Shown here: positions 44,079-57,065 of the stretch, one piece after another | Layout of the letters: every line of letters starts with the position of its first letter | How positions within the stretch are numbered: the first letter of the stretch is position 1 | Origin: Haemaphysalis longicornis | Taxonomy: Eukaryota > Arthropoda > Arachnida > Ixodida > Ixodidae | Length of the DNA stretch: 64,000 nucleotides | Direction of reading: 5' to 3' | NCBI GenBank assembly: GCA_013339765.2 | Contig: CM023449.1 | Coordinates: 21,988,888-22,052,887 of the forward strand | Translations under genes and position numbers: made by a program | The notes under the pieces: model-generated | What the model saw: only the letters and a program-made list of their open reading frames with translations | Database searches by the model: none | Told to the model about the DNA's origin: nothing

Positions 44079-46330
44079 TACCGATAATTCCACTCTCGTC
44101 CTCCTATGTCCACGGTCATTTGTGGGATTACCCACTTCAGGTGACTTCTTTCTGACAAACCGACGGTCCTATTTGCATCTACCCGTTAGAAGGTATCCCT
44201 TAATGAAGAATTATACTTCCAAACAGAAGTGATGAGCCGTAGTCACCAATTTAAATGGCGTCAAATTATCTGTGGCTTCACACTTGCGTGTTGTTCATGT
44301 TCATGCACACTTTTCCACTTCCGTTTCAAATTAGAATGCCGCGCTCGCAGGACTGTTTCTCACCTATCATATATAACTTCTCCCCGTGGAAGCGTAATTC
44401 TTTTCGATTCTTTATAAACTCGTTTACATACCTTTTTTTCCACTCATTGCTCATTTGGTTAGCCAACGTGGTCAGAAAAGTTGTTTCACGCTGTCTGTGT
44501 TTGCGAGGAGGGCAGGGATTCAACTGTGTAAGGCGAAGAAAGACCACTCTCAGCTGACAAAAGCAAGTGTAGCGCTGTTGTGGACTATTTTACTATCTGT
44601 GTTTTATAAACTGTCGTCTCGGGTAAGTTATTAAAAAATTCTCAAAAGAAATCATTTGTCATGAATTAGAGAGGCAGTCAGGATCGATTTCGGAACCACA
44701 GCCGGCGAACCAGACCAATCAACCGGAACAGAACTGCAAATATTTTTAATCTTTAATAAAAAAATTGTGGCGTATGATGTTATTTGTTTATATTGTGAGC
44801 ACGTTGTGAGCATCGCGTCCTATTTACAGTGACCGGGCCGTACATTGTGGGCACCATCCTGTACGTCATCTTCTTCCCCTCATAATCACTCTCATCAATA
44901 TTCCTCCCATCCTCTTCTTGTGAATGTCATCGTCATCGGAGGCTGGTTCCGAATCCGCGACGGCTGCAACGCTTCCAAATAAACGTCCTCCTGCACCTGT
45001 CTCTCAAGGCCTTCGCAATGTGTATTATGCCTTTTTTCTATGAAAAACAAGCAACATCTTCTTACCTGTTCGGTGTATTCGAGAATACGCCTTAACGGGA
45101 GTGCGACTAAGTGGATCTGTCTTTATTCACTTCTACTCGAGCTTTAAAAAATGTCGGGGTTCCAAAGCGTTTCGAGCCTGACTGAGAAAACGCGCTTACT
45201 ACGACAGGAAAGACTCACGGCAGACAACGACCCGTAGACACTATACAGAATCAGAAGAAACGCTCCGTTGCCTACGATCCAAATTAAGGCGGAGACACCT
45301 TGAAGCAATGATCGTATTCAGCCGGCGTAGACGAGCCGATAATGGATCACCGCCGTCAAGGTGTCCGCAAACGGTCTTCGAATTGCTCGCTGCAGGCGGG
45401 GGGGGAGCCTTCCCAGAATTCGCCTGAGTGGAGCCTCGTCTGGGCGACAAGTGTGGTCCGGCGGACTGTCGCTACTCCTTCCTACGAGTACCCTGCGCTT
45501 CCTCCTCTCCCAAGACCCTCTGTCGCCGTTTAAACGGCCACCCATAGACGAAGAAAGTGCTAGCAGGGGAGGAGGGTGTGTGTAATTCAATGACCACAGA
45601 CGCCACCGCAAGAGGGCGACACCGCGGCGTGTCGCATCCATCAAGAGGCTCCACGTGACTCCTAATGCCCGCCGTGTTGAAACAGCACTCGTTTAAGCGA
45701 CGCCAAGCCAGACACCGCGGTCCGGCTCGCCGTCGGCTCGAGTGCACACTGGAAGCCGCAACAGGACTCTTCCGAGTTAAATGCCGCCTAAGTGCCCTCT
45801 TCTCGTGGCCTGCAGTACGCGGTTATTAAAGCTTGGCTTGCTCGACCTTTGCGGCGAATTTCGACCACTCCGGTGGCGTCCGATGCGACAGGGATTTAAT
45901 GGGTGTGACCCGACCCACTTGACATCACCACCTCGCCTCTCCCTTCTCCTCACCCCTCACGCTCGCACTTTGATTGCATTCCAACGAGGCCTAATTTCGG
46001 CTTGCTCCGAGAAATGGTGCGGATTGCTGTGGACCTCGAGTACGCCTTAATAAGAGGTACATGCGCATGACACAACGAAATTTCTGCCATCGCTACGCGT
46101 GTGAATGTGTGGTGCACGGAATAACGGCTCTGGCGTAATTTCCACGTAGTACGGCTTGAGCCTGGTTTTTCCATGAAGGAGCCAGGTTGAAGATCTTCAT
46201 GTGGGACTGACGCAGCTATAGGAAACTGCTGGTTATGTGACGCAAGAACGATATCTTTGCTCCTCTCTCGCACTCAATCCCGCTCGAAACTAGCTTCGCG
46301 TTTTTTATTCATGCCGCGCAACTCAATTGT
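44079..46330. other. Unassigned 2.2-kb spacer
   Basis: GC-rich with overlapping frames on both strands at 45240-45750. No domain or splice structure could be supported. Confidence 0.35.
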
Positions 46331-46334
46331 GACT

Positions 46335-46920
46335 CTCAGCGTCCTCTTCCATTAGGCCTCCCATGGGCTGATGCAACCGGCATTTGCCGTCTCTCGCTTG
46401 GAGTCGCCTTCACAAATGCTTACTCCCATTTGATTGGAATGGCAGGCAGTGAGGCGTGGCAAGTCTGTGACACACCGGAGACATACGCCATCTTGTATGC
46501 GAATGTCCACGTTTTTCATCGCCAAGAAGGCAACTCTCCTCAACCTTACGGAAGTTCGATTCTCGGCGGCTGTTCTCTGAGGAGAAAAACTTGGGCAACT
46601 GGCCTTCACCGTCATCTACGCACAAGGCGGCAAAAGAGCTCCTGTGCTTCCTAAAAGCAACGAACTTGCACAGAAGACTGTAGCCCAAAAGACTACTTTC
46701 TATGAAGTCAATCAACTCTATCGTCCATAGCGTCGTAACTCTGGCCACACCTGTTTACGCTCTGTCCTTATCTTTTTCTTCTTTTACTGTTTTCATCTGT
46801 TTTTTTTTTGCCATTGGTCCCCTTTCCCACGAGTAGGATAGCAAACTAGGCCCCAGCCTGGTTGACATTCCTGCCTTTCCTCTACTTTTATTCCTTCCTT
46901 CCTTCCTTCCTTCCTTCGTT
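46335..46920 (+). pseudogene. Non-LTR retrotransposon 3' end, copy 2 (broken)
   Basis: It aligns with 15630-16200 throughout: CAGCGTCCTCTTCCA, ACAAATGCTTACTC, GTCTGTGACACACCGGAGAC, then the 3' UTR with GGATAGCAAACTAGGCC. The first knuckle cysteine codon is TGG here, and a deletion removes the histidine region, so this copy is broken differently from the other. It ends in a clean (TTCC)n tail at 46892-46917. Confidence 0.78.
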
Positions 46921-48848
46921 TAGGGTTTGAAATATCATACGAAGGCGTGCCACCTAAATATGTTGGTAATTAATCCGTTACTTACCGCGACGAAATACAA
47001 ATCAGCGTGAAAGACAACGACGGAGACCTGTAAAGACAGCAGCGCCGTGGAATACTCTGCCACTCTCATCCCTTGTCTTTCGCGACGTTTCATATTTATT
47101 GTGAACTTGTTGAAACCTGATCCTTGTATTCGGCATTTGTTTTAGATTGAATGCATGTCGTTCGGTGCCCTCCTCATGACTCGTGGGAGAAATATCTATG
47201 CGCAGGTCTGAAGAGCCGCCTAGTCCAGTCGAAATAACATCATCGGATGCCAACGAGGCTCAACCACATAGGTGCAACCAAACTAGGAAGGCTCCCTGCG
47301 ACACAAACAGCACTCCAACACTAGAAGAGCATTTGGCTAAGCCCCTCCGATGATACGGGAGGGACCATCTTCCTGCAGTGGGTATGACTAAAATTGTGGA
47401 CTAAGGTTTTTTTTTTTCAAGCGAAGCTTGTATTGCCTGACTCGTGTCGCCGTCAGTGTTGCTGTTGGCGTTTTGCACCAAATTCACCCTCCCCCTCTCC
47501 CTTCACTCCTCACCCGCCGCTGGCGGCCGGAAACCCCCGCTCCCACAGGTGGCAGGCTGGATCACGCTAAACACTCAGCCAATCACAGGCGTTCCCTCCC
47601 TCTGGAGAAGAGAAATGGAGGTTAGCTCGCTCCGCGCGCGCCGTTTCTCACCAATTCAAGGCCAGCTGCGCCATAGGTAGGCTGCGCTTGGTGCGCTTCG
47701 CCGACTAGCAGGCAGCCCTGAAAGAACAACAACGGGAGCGGGCCCGTGAACGTGTGCGTGTTTGGCTTGTTTAGGATTTTTTTTTTCGATGCTGGTTTGC
47801 AGCAGTACCCCTTCTCAAACTCTCAGATGATTTCGCTGCATATGCTTGTCTAGAATATTCTGCTCCGAGTGCATTGTCAGCCAAAAAATATCTTCTATTC
47901 GCTGCTAATTAGTGCACTGGTGGGCTTACACCAATCTATAGATTATTTAATACGGAATAAATTGAAACTTCGTATTTCCATGGGCGCGACACGCAGCCGC
48001 CGCCGACGCCACGCTGTTGCTACCATTGTAACGGGAGTAATCAACCAAACTGCCTCGCCTTTGCCGACAGCGATTATCTATAGCCACCCTCGACGTACTA
48101 CATAAGTCATTACATTCGACATCACGATCGAAGTGAAATATTAAACGATCGCTTTAGCTCGCGGTGCAGACTGAGGTCATCTGGGAAATCTATCTTCGCA
48201 GCTCGTTGTACTCACACTGTCGGCTCCTAAGAGTTGCAAAATCAACGTCCAAATTTTGTGAGCGCGCTATCTGCAGCCGGGGATCACATTGTGGCGGTTA
48301 CAATTTATTGAGAGCAATTATCGACCGCTCGGGCGTTAATTACATCTCCTCACTTGCGCCGCAAATTATGCGGTTTCCACCTCACGCCTTTTCAATCATT
48401 TCAGTCGACACCGCCACTTAACTCGCGTATCAAGCGACTTAGACTTAGGTCTTCGCAAACCTAAGCCGCAATAGTCCGGAGCAGATGGCTTCCAAACTGA
48501 CCAGAGGCAGCTGGCGCGCACTGAGATGGTAGATTCTAAGCAGCTCAGGTATCCTGTAGCCAAGACTAAACTGAGAAAGCATGAAGTGGTGAGGTGAATG
48601 CAAATGCACTAACCTTATCATGCAGTCCGTATTTGTCCATCTTTGTTACGGGTTGTATTATCAAATTCTTTTTATCCAGCCGACCATGTTACATGGCGAT
48701 TTCTCATAATGCATGATTCATCACAGATCACAAACAATTTTCTTCGTCTAATAACCTTACTTTAACGGAAAGCAGCCTTGATGAAAACATGCGACGGTTT
48801 TCGTGGCTCCTGTAAGGTAATAGTTTACAATGAAATCTCAACAAAAAA
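46920..48848. other. Unassigned spacer
   Basis: GCGAAGCTTGTATTGCCTGA at about 47420 and a T-run near 47410 look repeat-derived but have no partner here. No supported gene. Confidence 0.35.
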
Positions 48849-49147
48849 TTAGCAGTGGCTTAGCTCGGCTATGCTAGGATATACGTAGCGTGAGCTAAGG
48901 TTCAGCTGGTTATTCTTAGGTTGCCTGGTTGATTGTCATGCTTACTGCTGCTAAAACGATTTCCAATCCAATTCAATTCATTCTAATTTAATCCAATCCA
49001 ATCCAATCCAATCTAGTCGCGGCGGCGGCGGCTCCGGGGCGCCAGCTGTGCGCCGTGAGACGTCGCTGCTCCTCGCGCATGCGCAGCTCGGCTCTCCAGA
49101 AGCACGAAACTGCTCAACCTCGGCCAGTGTAGCTCACGCTACAAAAA
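48849..49147 (-). mobile_element. MITE-like element H, copy 2
   Basis: The inverse of 12281-13004 at both edges (TTAGCAGTGGCTTAGCTCGG, AAGGTTCAGCTGGTT; GAAACTGCTCAACCTCGG, TGTAGCTCACGCTAC). Its centre holds a TCCAA array and a GGCGGCGGCGGCTCCGG block instead of the 99-bp minisatellite. Confidence 0.78.
48962..49013 (+). repeat. TCCAA-type pentanucleotide array
   Basis: About ten AATCC/CAATT-type units in the middle of element H copy 2. Confidence 0.9.
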
Positions 49148-49965
49148 GCTCTAGGGCACCTAATAACTTCTTAAGTGTTCTCAGTGCGAGAGCATTCATT
49201 GTCTAATTGAACGCCTGAAACACTTTGCTTACCCTACGTTTTTCAAGGCATTCGTCCTTCTGCCACTTAAACGATTTGCTTCGCGATCCGCTTTAATCTT
49301 ACGCTTTCGGGTGGCTTCGATCTGTTTCCAACGTGTTGCACCACAGCTCGTTCCTGCCGCTTTGGTCTTGGGAAGAGGTGAAGGTGATGGTAGACTTCAC
49401 TAATTGTATGTTCGCTCGCTTGGCTCCGTTGTTCCGCTCCCTTGCTTTATCTGCAGCTTGCTGGGGTGGACGGCAGGGCACCTTACACTACTACAGAGTT
49501 CAAGCGCGGGCTGTGGAACGCTTCACGCTTTGGAACGCTTCAAAGCCATGTACTCTAGGAACCATTCCGCTGTTACAGACGCCGACGCCGGCTTTTTCGC
49601 TGAAAGGTGCCATTTAAATAAAACATCTGCGCCATGTTTCGCCGTGTAAATAAACCTCTAACGCCACTTTTATAGTTCTGCTCAATAACAAGGCTTTTCA
49701 AAGGGTTAAAGCGCAAAATTTCCTTGGCTTGCGGTTCCCGAGGATTTGATTCTACCTCTGTGGGACGATGACGTTATAAATACGCTTCGGAGCCACCTAA
49801 AATTTTGTCTTCAAAAAGACGCCATCGAATAGTTTTTATAAGCCTATATGTACTCTTTACAAATACACCCCCCCTCCACTCACACACACACAGACACACA
49901 CACACGCACACGTACGGCGACTGAGTGAGTACAGAAGCCCATACTAAGAAAGCTTTCATGCTCGT
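49148..49965. other. Spacer with CA microsatellite
   Basis: An (AC)n tract with interruptions runs at 49880-49911. No gene was recognised. Confidence 0.5.
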
Positions 49966-49971
49966 TGCGAC

Positions 49972-50212
49972 GAATCAGTGGCTAAGGCACTGTGCTGCTG
50001 AGCCCAAGGACGCGGGTTCGATTCCCGGCCGTGCGGCCGCTTTTCTGATGGAGGCGAATAGCAAAAACGCCCGTGTGTTCCATATTTCGGCGCACTTTAT
50101 AAAGATCCCCAGGTGGTCAAAATCCATCCGGAGCCTTGCATTACGGCGCGTCTCATCGCCTATGAAGCGTCGGCGCGTTAAACCCCACAATCAATCAATC
50201 AATCAATCAAAA
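49972..50212 (+). mobile_element. Near full-length SINE (Ruka-like), plus strand
   Basis: It has CAGTGGCTAAGGCAC (A box), GGGTTCGATTCCCGGCC (B box), CTGATGGAGGCGAATAGCA, AAGATCCCCAGGTGGTC and GTCGGCGCGTTAAACCCC, then an (AATC)n tail of four to five units. The tRNA-like head and the conserved body are complete or nearly so. Flanking duplication was not found by eye. Confidence 0.9.
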
Positions 50213-51730
50213 ACAAAGCACTCATCGCATGTCCCAATGCCACCGTTTGGTCCCGTGGCGCGACCACGCCTATTCATCGTTTTAAATAGACCCAACGGGC
50301 TGAACTCCCTTCGTGGCATTCTTGCCAACATCGGTCAGTTAGAAGCGCTTAGCAAGGAAACACCATTCAAGGGAGGCTATTCTGATACCAACAGGCGAAA
50401 TTTTATGAACCATGAGCCTTTAGCGGCCGTGGTATATGGGGCGTGCTTGCCCGTAACTTCGCTGTAAGTCTCCAGCGAACGACAGTTGCGCTATTTTGCC
50501 GACCCACCCACTCCGTATCGTTGCTGTGGTCCATATTCCACGTGAACGAGCGGGAAAGCAGCGGCCACTCTGTGGCATTTCGTTCTGTACATACGACCAC
50601 CCGAGTTCGCTGTTTCTTTTCGGAACCACAATTCGAGGTTTCTGCCATAAACATGTATTTCTACATGTCTGCTCCTACATTGCCGTACAGCGTTCCACCG
50701 TAGGACCGCGCGACCGCGCAGACGTTTCCTGCTCGGATTCTTTACCCGCAAAGTTCGCTTGTAACAGCGCGCGCATATACGAGCCCCTACGACCAAATGA
50801 GGCGGCACGCAGTCGTAAAGTTACTTTCGTGAGTTCGGCTGCGGCAAGTGCGGACGCCAGGTGCATGCCGGGAGGAGGGAACAATCCGCAAAAATAGGCT
50901 TCGAACACAGCACAACTGCGTACTTGCCGTTAAGCTGCTGTCGGTTGCGCCTCTGACAGCAGCACAAAGCAAAACCGTTGTTGCTGAGCTGACTGATCGC
51001 AATCTATGCTGCGTACAAGTATGTTAGCCTTAATATATACGTCTCCGTGCAATTTAGGGTTCGCGCTCGCGAAATATACATACGCGCGTCCCTGCTGTCT
51101 TGTTGCTTAAGCAAAGCGGATCTCGAACAAGTACTGGCCACATGAAATGGCGTGCGCGTGCATCGAGGCGTGCGATGCGAGTGCAGTATATTCGGGTCAA
51201 CGTCTCTGTTGGAGTTCTTTCCGGCCGTATGCGGTGTCACTGCTTACAAATGAGCTTGTGTTACGGTCCCTGAAATCCGTTGCTCCGATGAGCGGCGCCA
51301 CAAATTCAGCAAACGATCGCAAAATGACAGAATGAACTTCGTTACCAGAAACCTCAGTTGCCACTTATTTTTATCTAGTTCACAGCACGTATAGCCATGA
51401 GCAATATTTTACGGATCACGAAAATGGCAATTTTAGGTTATTTTTCTTGAGGTAACCGCCCACAAACTGTCGTATGCATGTGAAATGTAGTATAATTACT
51501 GAATTATCGAAAAATACCACACATAATACCCCGAGCGGCCTTACGGCAGAGAAATAACGCGAAATTGCTGCTTTCGTGAGCCGTTAGCTTTTGATCTCAG
51601 ACGTGCGTGTTCGTACAAGCGTAAAAATTTCATCTGCGCCCTTGCCCGAACCGGGCGCATGCAGTTAATACATTTCAGACATTGCAAGCAGAGAAAGTTA
51701 CGCCTAGGAAAAAGAAATAGAGAGATAACA
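50213..51730. other. Unassigned spacer
   Basis: Short overlapping frames only, without recognisable domains. Confidence 0.4.
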
Positions 51731-51734
51731 AGCA

Positions 51735-51875
51735 CAACATGGATTCTTGCATGAAACCAGCGCGAAATTAAACAAAGACAAAGAAAGTGGAATGCAACTC
51801 CACTTTCTTTGCATGTCTTTTTTTTTTGTCCACGCTGGTTTCATCCAAGACCATGTTTTACCAAGTAGCCCGACT
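51735..51875. mobile_element. Foldback element 3
   Basis: The arms 51735-51791 and 51798-51858 share AACATGG.TTCTTG.ATGAAACCAGCG and AAAGAAAGTGGA, inverted, with a few small gaps and a T-run. Beyond the right arm, read inverted, comes GGGCTACTTGGTAAAACATG, matching the end motif of foldbacks 1 and 2. It ends about 50 bp from the LINE 3' end at 51925. Confidence 0.85.
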
Positions 51876-51924
51876 TGCAACCCTTCCACACTATAGATAT
51901 GCAAAATACACAGTTTGTAGCAGG

Positions 51925-53353
51925 GGAGAGAGAATAAACGTTTATTTAAATCAACAGGGGGTATTGTGCTGAAGCTTGAAGGAGGCGTCCTCAGTCCAGG
52001 ATGCCTTGAGCGCGGGCAGCATCGACAGCCCTTTGAGCCAGCCGAAGCTGGTCGTCCAGGCTGGTGCTCACCAAGGCGCTCTCCCAAAGCTCGACAGTGG
52101 AAAGTTGCAGGTTGGGAGGAATCAGTGGAGATTGGTCACATCCTCCGACCATAATGGCGTAGCGTTCCGGGTTCTCCGCAAAATCGGCAAAGCGGGGAGT
52201 TCTGTCGGTCGAAAAGGTGAAGCCGGATAGGACGGGGGAATGTATTAGTCTGGAGAGCACGTAAATGACGTTCGTGCTCTCGGGGTAGAGATTTGTGTGG
52301 GGGAGCGAGTGTCTGACGCGACAGCCTGTAGTGCTGCGTGATCTCGGCGTAAGAGGTCAAGGGCTGCATGCGCTCGGGTTCGGCAACGCTGCTCTCGGCG
52401 CGCCGCTCGGTGGGTCAATTCTCGAGCGATGGCGTCCGCCGCCTCGTTTCCAGGGATACCGTGATGTGCGGGAGCCCATACAATCCTGATTAGCCTCTTC
52501 AGGGGCTGCTGCTGAATGATGCGTAGAGTTGTGTGAAGGCGTCCCCTAGCGAAATTCCGACAAGCCCGCTGCGAGTCGGTGACAATGACCGCTGCATTAG
52601 TTTGTACGACGACGAGGGCGATTGCTACTTCCTCTGCTTGTATAGTATTGTCGCCGGCAAGCGAGAGGCTGCAACGGGGCTTGTTTTCGACGACTACGGT
52701 GGAAACCGCCGCGGAACTACCCGGATAAGACGCCGCGTCCGTATACGCTGTACTTGGTTGATTGCCATAGATCTTGTATATGGCTTTTGATCTGGCTTCC
52801 CTCCTGCAGTGTCGATGTGGTACACCGGGTGCATATTACGGGGCAGGGGGTTTACCGTGGTGTTTTTACGGACTTCGTGCGGTAGGTTTCCCGTGAGTGC
52901 AGGCGGGTGGTCGAGTGGAGCCGAGAGCCTCAGGCGTGAGAGGATCGCCCTCCCCGTTTCCGTAACCCCCAGCCTCGCTCTTTGGTTGGTTAGATGAGCC
53001 TCAATTACCTCTTCGGCAGTGTTGTGAATGCCGAGCCGAAAAAGTCTTTCGGTGGAGGTGGAGACCGGAAGTCTGAGTGCTTGTTTATAGGCCTTGCGGA
53101 ACATCGTGTTGACCTTCTGTGTCTCGGTGATGTTGAGCAGAGCGTATGACAACACGTATATAATCCTCGACACGACAAAGGCCTGGATGAGCCGAAGAAG
53201 GTCCACCTCTCCCATGCCACGGGTTTTCACGGCGATCCGGCGTATCATGTGAGTCACCTGATCGGTCATTGTCTTGAGTTTGGCAATGAGTAGTGAGTTG
53301 GTCGTAGCAGGGGACATAACTAAACAAACGTCTCGCCAACAAATGAAACACAA
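51925..53353 (-). pseudogene. 5'-truncated non-LTR retrotransposon (RT C-terminus, RNase H, zinc knuckle)
   Basis: The minus-strand frame 53353-52694 (220 codons) carries the C-terminal thumb/connection region of a LINE reverse transcriptase. A frameshift near 52750 leads into an RNase H domain that keeps all four acidic residues in expected contexts: Asp (Tyr-Thr-Asp, codon at 52737), Glu (Ala-Glu-Glu, about 52632), Asp (Thr-Asp-Ser, about 52577) and Asp (Asn-Glu-Ala-Ala-Asp-Ala, about 52435). Cys-X2-Cys with Leu-Arg-His follows (52150-52195), broken by a one-base shift, then a C-terminal Trp-Glu-Ser-Ala-Leu ... Asp-Gln segment ending at 51988. The 3' end has AATAAACGTTTATT (51931-51946 region). 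An RNase H domain in a LINE fits the I/R1/LOA group of clades. It is decayed and lacks the catalytic RT core. Confidence 0.85.
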
Positions 53354-54365
53354 CGCGCGGGTACAAAGTTCACCACAAAATAAATACAGGATTTATAAGA
53401 GAAGGCGTATTATGGGAAACCTTTTCTTCGTTTGTGTGTGGAAAATATGTACCAAGGCCCGACGAGCCAAGAAGGAGCGAATGGCTATATATGTCTAGAC
53501 AGGCTTGTGACTCTAAGCGAAAATGAAAAAAAAAGTTATCTCGACCTCAAGGCCAAACTTTTGAGTTGGTAGACTTCCCGGTGTCGCGCTCGGCTTTTAA
53601 TGACTGCGCTTTTAGCGCTCTAACGACCAAATCACGGGATCTGCTTATTACCTGACGATCTGCTTTCTGCCCGCGGGCAAGGTGTTCGAACATAAATTTC
53701 GCGAGCCGAGCATTCCCAGCGGAACCCGAGAGTCCTGCTTCAGTTTGGGAAGCAGTATTTCTGTGTGCGGTGCGTGCAATATGCAGATTTCACTACATCA
53801 TCATCATCATCATCATCATCATCCTGTAGACAGGCATAGAGCAGACAGGCCTCCTACCATTAAGGCTAGCTAACCTCGTAAGCGTCGCAAAGCAGAAGGC
53901 AATGCGACGGGCCAGATATCATGTCCTTTTCGACTAGAAACTGTTCTAAAACTTTCTAAGTTTTCAGCTTTGTATAGATAAGGACAAGGAAACATCAAGC
54001 CATTTTGAAGCCGACCGCATTTCATCTCTGATGGGCTTGTGCGACATACTGGAGATAAAAAAATAAAGTTTCTAAAGAACAAAGGATAAGGCTTAAGAAA
54101 TTATATGTTCATCTGCTGTCAGTGAAAGCACGTGATTTACCATTACACTTAGAAAGCAGTCTGCTTTTTGCAGCATTGTGCTCAACGCTACTTTGACATG
54201 ATTAAATATTCTGAAGTAATACTTTTCATGGCTGGTGTTCGCGCGTTTTTGTTCTGCGTGTGACAGAAAACCGTGCGGGAAAGCCAGCTTTATCGCCAAT
54301 GCACAGCAGGACAACGACTGCAACTCTTTTTTTACAAGAAGTTATGTAAAAACAGGGGCACGAGA
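53354..54365. other. Spacer with CAT microsatellite
   Basis: A (CAT)n tract of nine units lies at 53796-53823. Nothing else was recognised. Confidence 0.5.
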
Positions 54366-54369
54366 AGTT

Positions 54370-54655
54370 GCCGCTAAAACGACTCTGTCGTTACTCAGTG
54401 CGTTTACTTGCCATAATTCGTTAGTTCACAGTGAAATCAGTTGCCAACGTCGCATTGTTCCCGTCTGCTGTGAATACATTGTCGCCTACGCGAGAGGTGT
54501 GTTTGTTGAACACGGCTGTAACTCAATTTCTTTATCGCTTTGCAGCAAAAATACTATTACAATTGGCCGCTAAAACGACTTTACCGTTACTCCAAGTTTT
54601 ATTTACTTGTCATAATCAGTTAGTTCATACATAGCAAGTTGTAAGCGTCACAAAT
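54370..54655 (+). repeat. 196-bp diverged tandem duplication
   Basis: GCCGCTAAAACGACT begins at 54370 and 54566, followed in both by CGTTACTC, TTTACTTG.CATAAT and GTTAGTTCA. The second unit is cut short at about 54655. Confidence 0.85.
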
Positions 54656-54896
54656 TCGCGCCACTGACATGTGAACACTGGACTTTGTGGGAGGAAAAGA
54701 ATAAGCACAAGCCTTTGTTTGTCTGCTCGAAGAAAACTCGAGTCCTTCAAAGTTACATTAAGTAATGACGGAGCCATACACAACAAAATTACCTAATAGC
54801 TGTAGATTCTCTAACAATTATGTGTGATGTGTAGTCTATACAGCTTCGCTGGTCATCCACCATCACAGATTGGAATGGCTACTGATTTCTCTGTAT

Positions 54897-54898
<2 letters not shown>

Positions 54899-54928
<30 letters not shown>
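54899..54928 (+). repeat. (AT)n microsatellite
   Basis: About fourteen uninterrupted TA units. Confidence 0.95.
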
Positions 54929-54929
<1 letters not shown>

Positions 54930-54931
<2 letters not shown>

Positions 54932-57060
54932 TAGAAAAACATCCCGCTTTGTGTTATATTTTATGTTGGAGATATCTTTTGTAGAATGTCTTTTTGGCTT
55001 AAAAGCAACGCCAGAAAACGCCAGTCTGACCGATACTTCGGGACACGTCGAGGAATCCCAAAAAATAAATTAACTAGGACCCCCCCCCTAGCTCTCTTGT
55101 ATTCCAGGTGTAGTTTCGGCGCGTCATCCCCTAATTTTTGAAACTGGTTAACCAAAGCAGCTGTTTCGTGAGACGGCTGGTTCAAGCTCGTATATTTCGC
55201 CCCCTCCCATTCGCCGTTGCCATTTACCCGTGTTGGTTCATGAGAGAGTGTAGCCACGCCATCTATAACCCCGGCCAATCGCTCTCGTCTGACTCATAAC
55301 TCCTTCCCAACCTGATTTTTTCCGCGCGTGATCATGGGGCTGCGCCGGATGAGTATTCTGCGCACATGGGGCCACCTGCTTTTTTCTTTTTTTTCCCCTA
55401 ACCATATAAACCTTTGCTTTTGAAAAGTGAAAAAAAAAAAGTCTTCCCGTACATGTCACTATACGTATCGGTCAATAGAGCCCGCGTGGACCTACATTAC
55501 ACCGTAAAAAATGAAGGTTTCGTGTGATTGTACACGAATGCATGCCGGGAACAGCGCTATGCGCGAGAGGCAGTCAGGCGAAATATACAAGGCGGGCGGT
55601 GAGTCCCAATTATTTATTTCAGGAAGTAAATATAAGGCAGATTTCACCGATTTTAGTGTTTACGTCTTCATCTCTCATATGTAAGAACTGTTTTGGCGCT
55701 CTTTGCCCCAGTCGGCCTTGCGCCAGTAACACCTAACCACCATCATGATCACCCCGTTGGACCTTCCTACCACCTCCGTGCGTAAGTTCCCATTCCCACT
55801 GCTCACCCGACGGATAGAGAATTTTATCTAAGTCGAGGATGCTTTCGTGGGCCCGTACCGAGTGCTCCGCAGTGCCGCCAGAGCAGGCCGTGCACTGCAT
55901 GACCGAGATTGTGTGAATTAAGCTTAGTCGGATGGGAGTACGTGTTGCGCTGCGTTATCCTGCAGGAACCTTAGCACGCGCTCTTGCTCCGTAAATACGG
56001 AGGCGTGTGAAACCGCGTACACAAGCAAGTTCCAAGTTAGTACTGAGTTATTTCGTGATAAGTGACAGGGCAAACGCCATATCCAAGCCAGTCGTCCCGT
56101 GGTGCCCGGTAGGCTAAACCTCGAGAAGCGCCCTAGCGTGAACCCTGAGGGCAGCTTTTTAGGGCTATGATTGCGCATTATATTGACGCAAAGAATCTGG
56201 GAAACGCACTCTGGTGCCACCTCTTAGCCACCGCATACAGATCTCGGATCTCGCGCCGCTGTGTTTCCGTTTATGGCATCGGTAGACGTGTTCACGAGAT
56301 ACCCTATACGATGAAGTACCAACTACGAATGGACCACGGCGCGCTACTCTTGCATCATCTCAGAACGTGTCGCCGCTGTGAAGCACGCATCGTCCTCCTT
56401 ATTCCTTTGTCATACTCTGCTCCTCCGTCTTCCTCCTCGTGCTTTCGCTGTATATCTTCATCCGGCGTCCTCCTTGAGTTCTCTCGGTGTCACCGTCATT
56501 CACTCGCTCTCCTCCGCCCTCTCCTTTCCCTTCCGTTTGTTCATTTATCCGAACGGCGACCCCTACTTCGGCTCTGCTCAACGCACAAGCGAGCTGCCCT
56601 CTAAAAGACAACGCTGTTAATATGTCAAAAAGTACGCTGCACCGCCACGTAATTTCATCATAAAGAAGCGTTGGTGGACTGGCTAGTACTTGCTTTACTT
56701 TTCTCGTTAATTGAAAAGCGCTCGGATGTCTATACTGCAAGTTGGTGTCCGCGTCTGATACGCTTGTTCGTTTTCTCTAAGAAAGGAATGCAGCCGAAAA
56801 CATGTTGCAACGCTTGGCCTGGCTCAAAAACCCCTGAGTGAGTTCGAATGCTTTCGTGATCGAACATTAGAACACCTGCCCGTTTGACCAACACACATGC
56901 GGCCATGACAGAGGGACTTCATGCAATGCTTGCAAAGTACGCACCACGTGGCGCGCTTAACCCAGCAGCTGACCCTGCTAAACCTAAAAGTATCCTCAAG
57001 CACTCCGTAGCACTGCCAGGACACTCAACTGCAACTGAGAAAGTAAGGCTGCTATGTGCA
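54930..57060. other. Unassigned 2.1-kb spacer
   Basis: No gene or repeat partner was recognised. The 145-codon frame at 56167-56604 is Leu/Ser/Arg-rich without a domain. Confidence 0.35.
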
Positions 57061-57065
57061 GCAAT

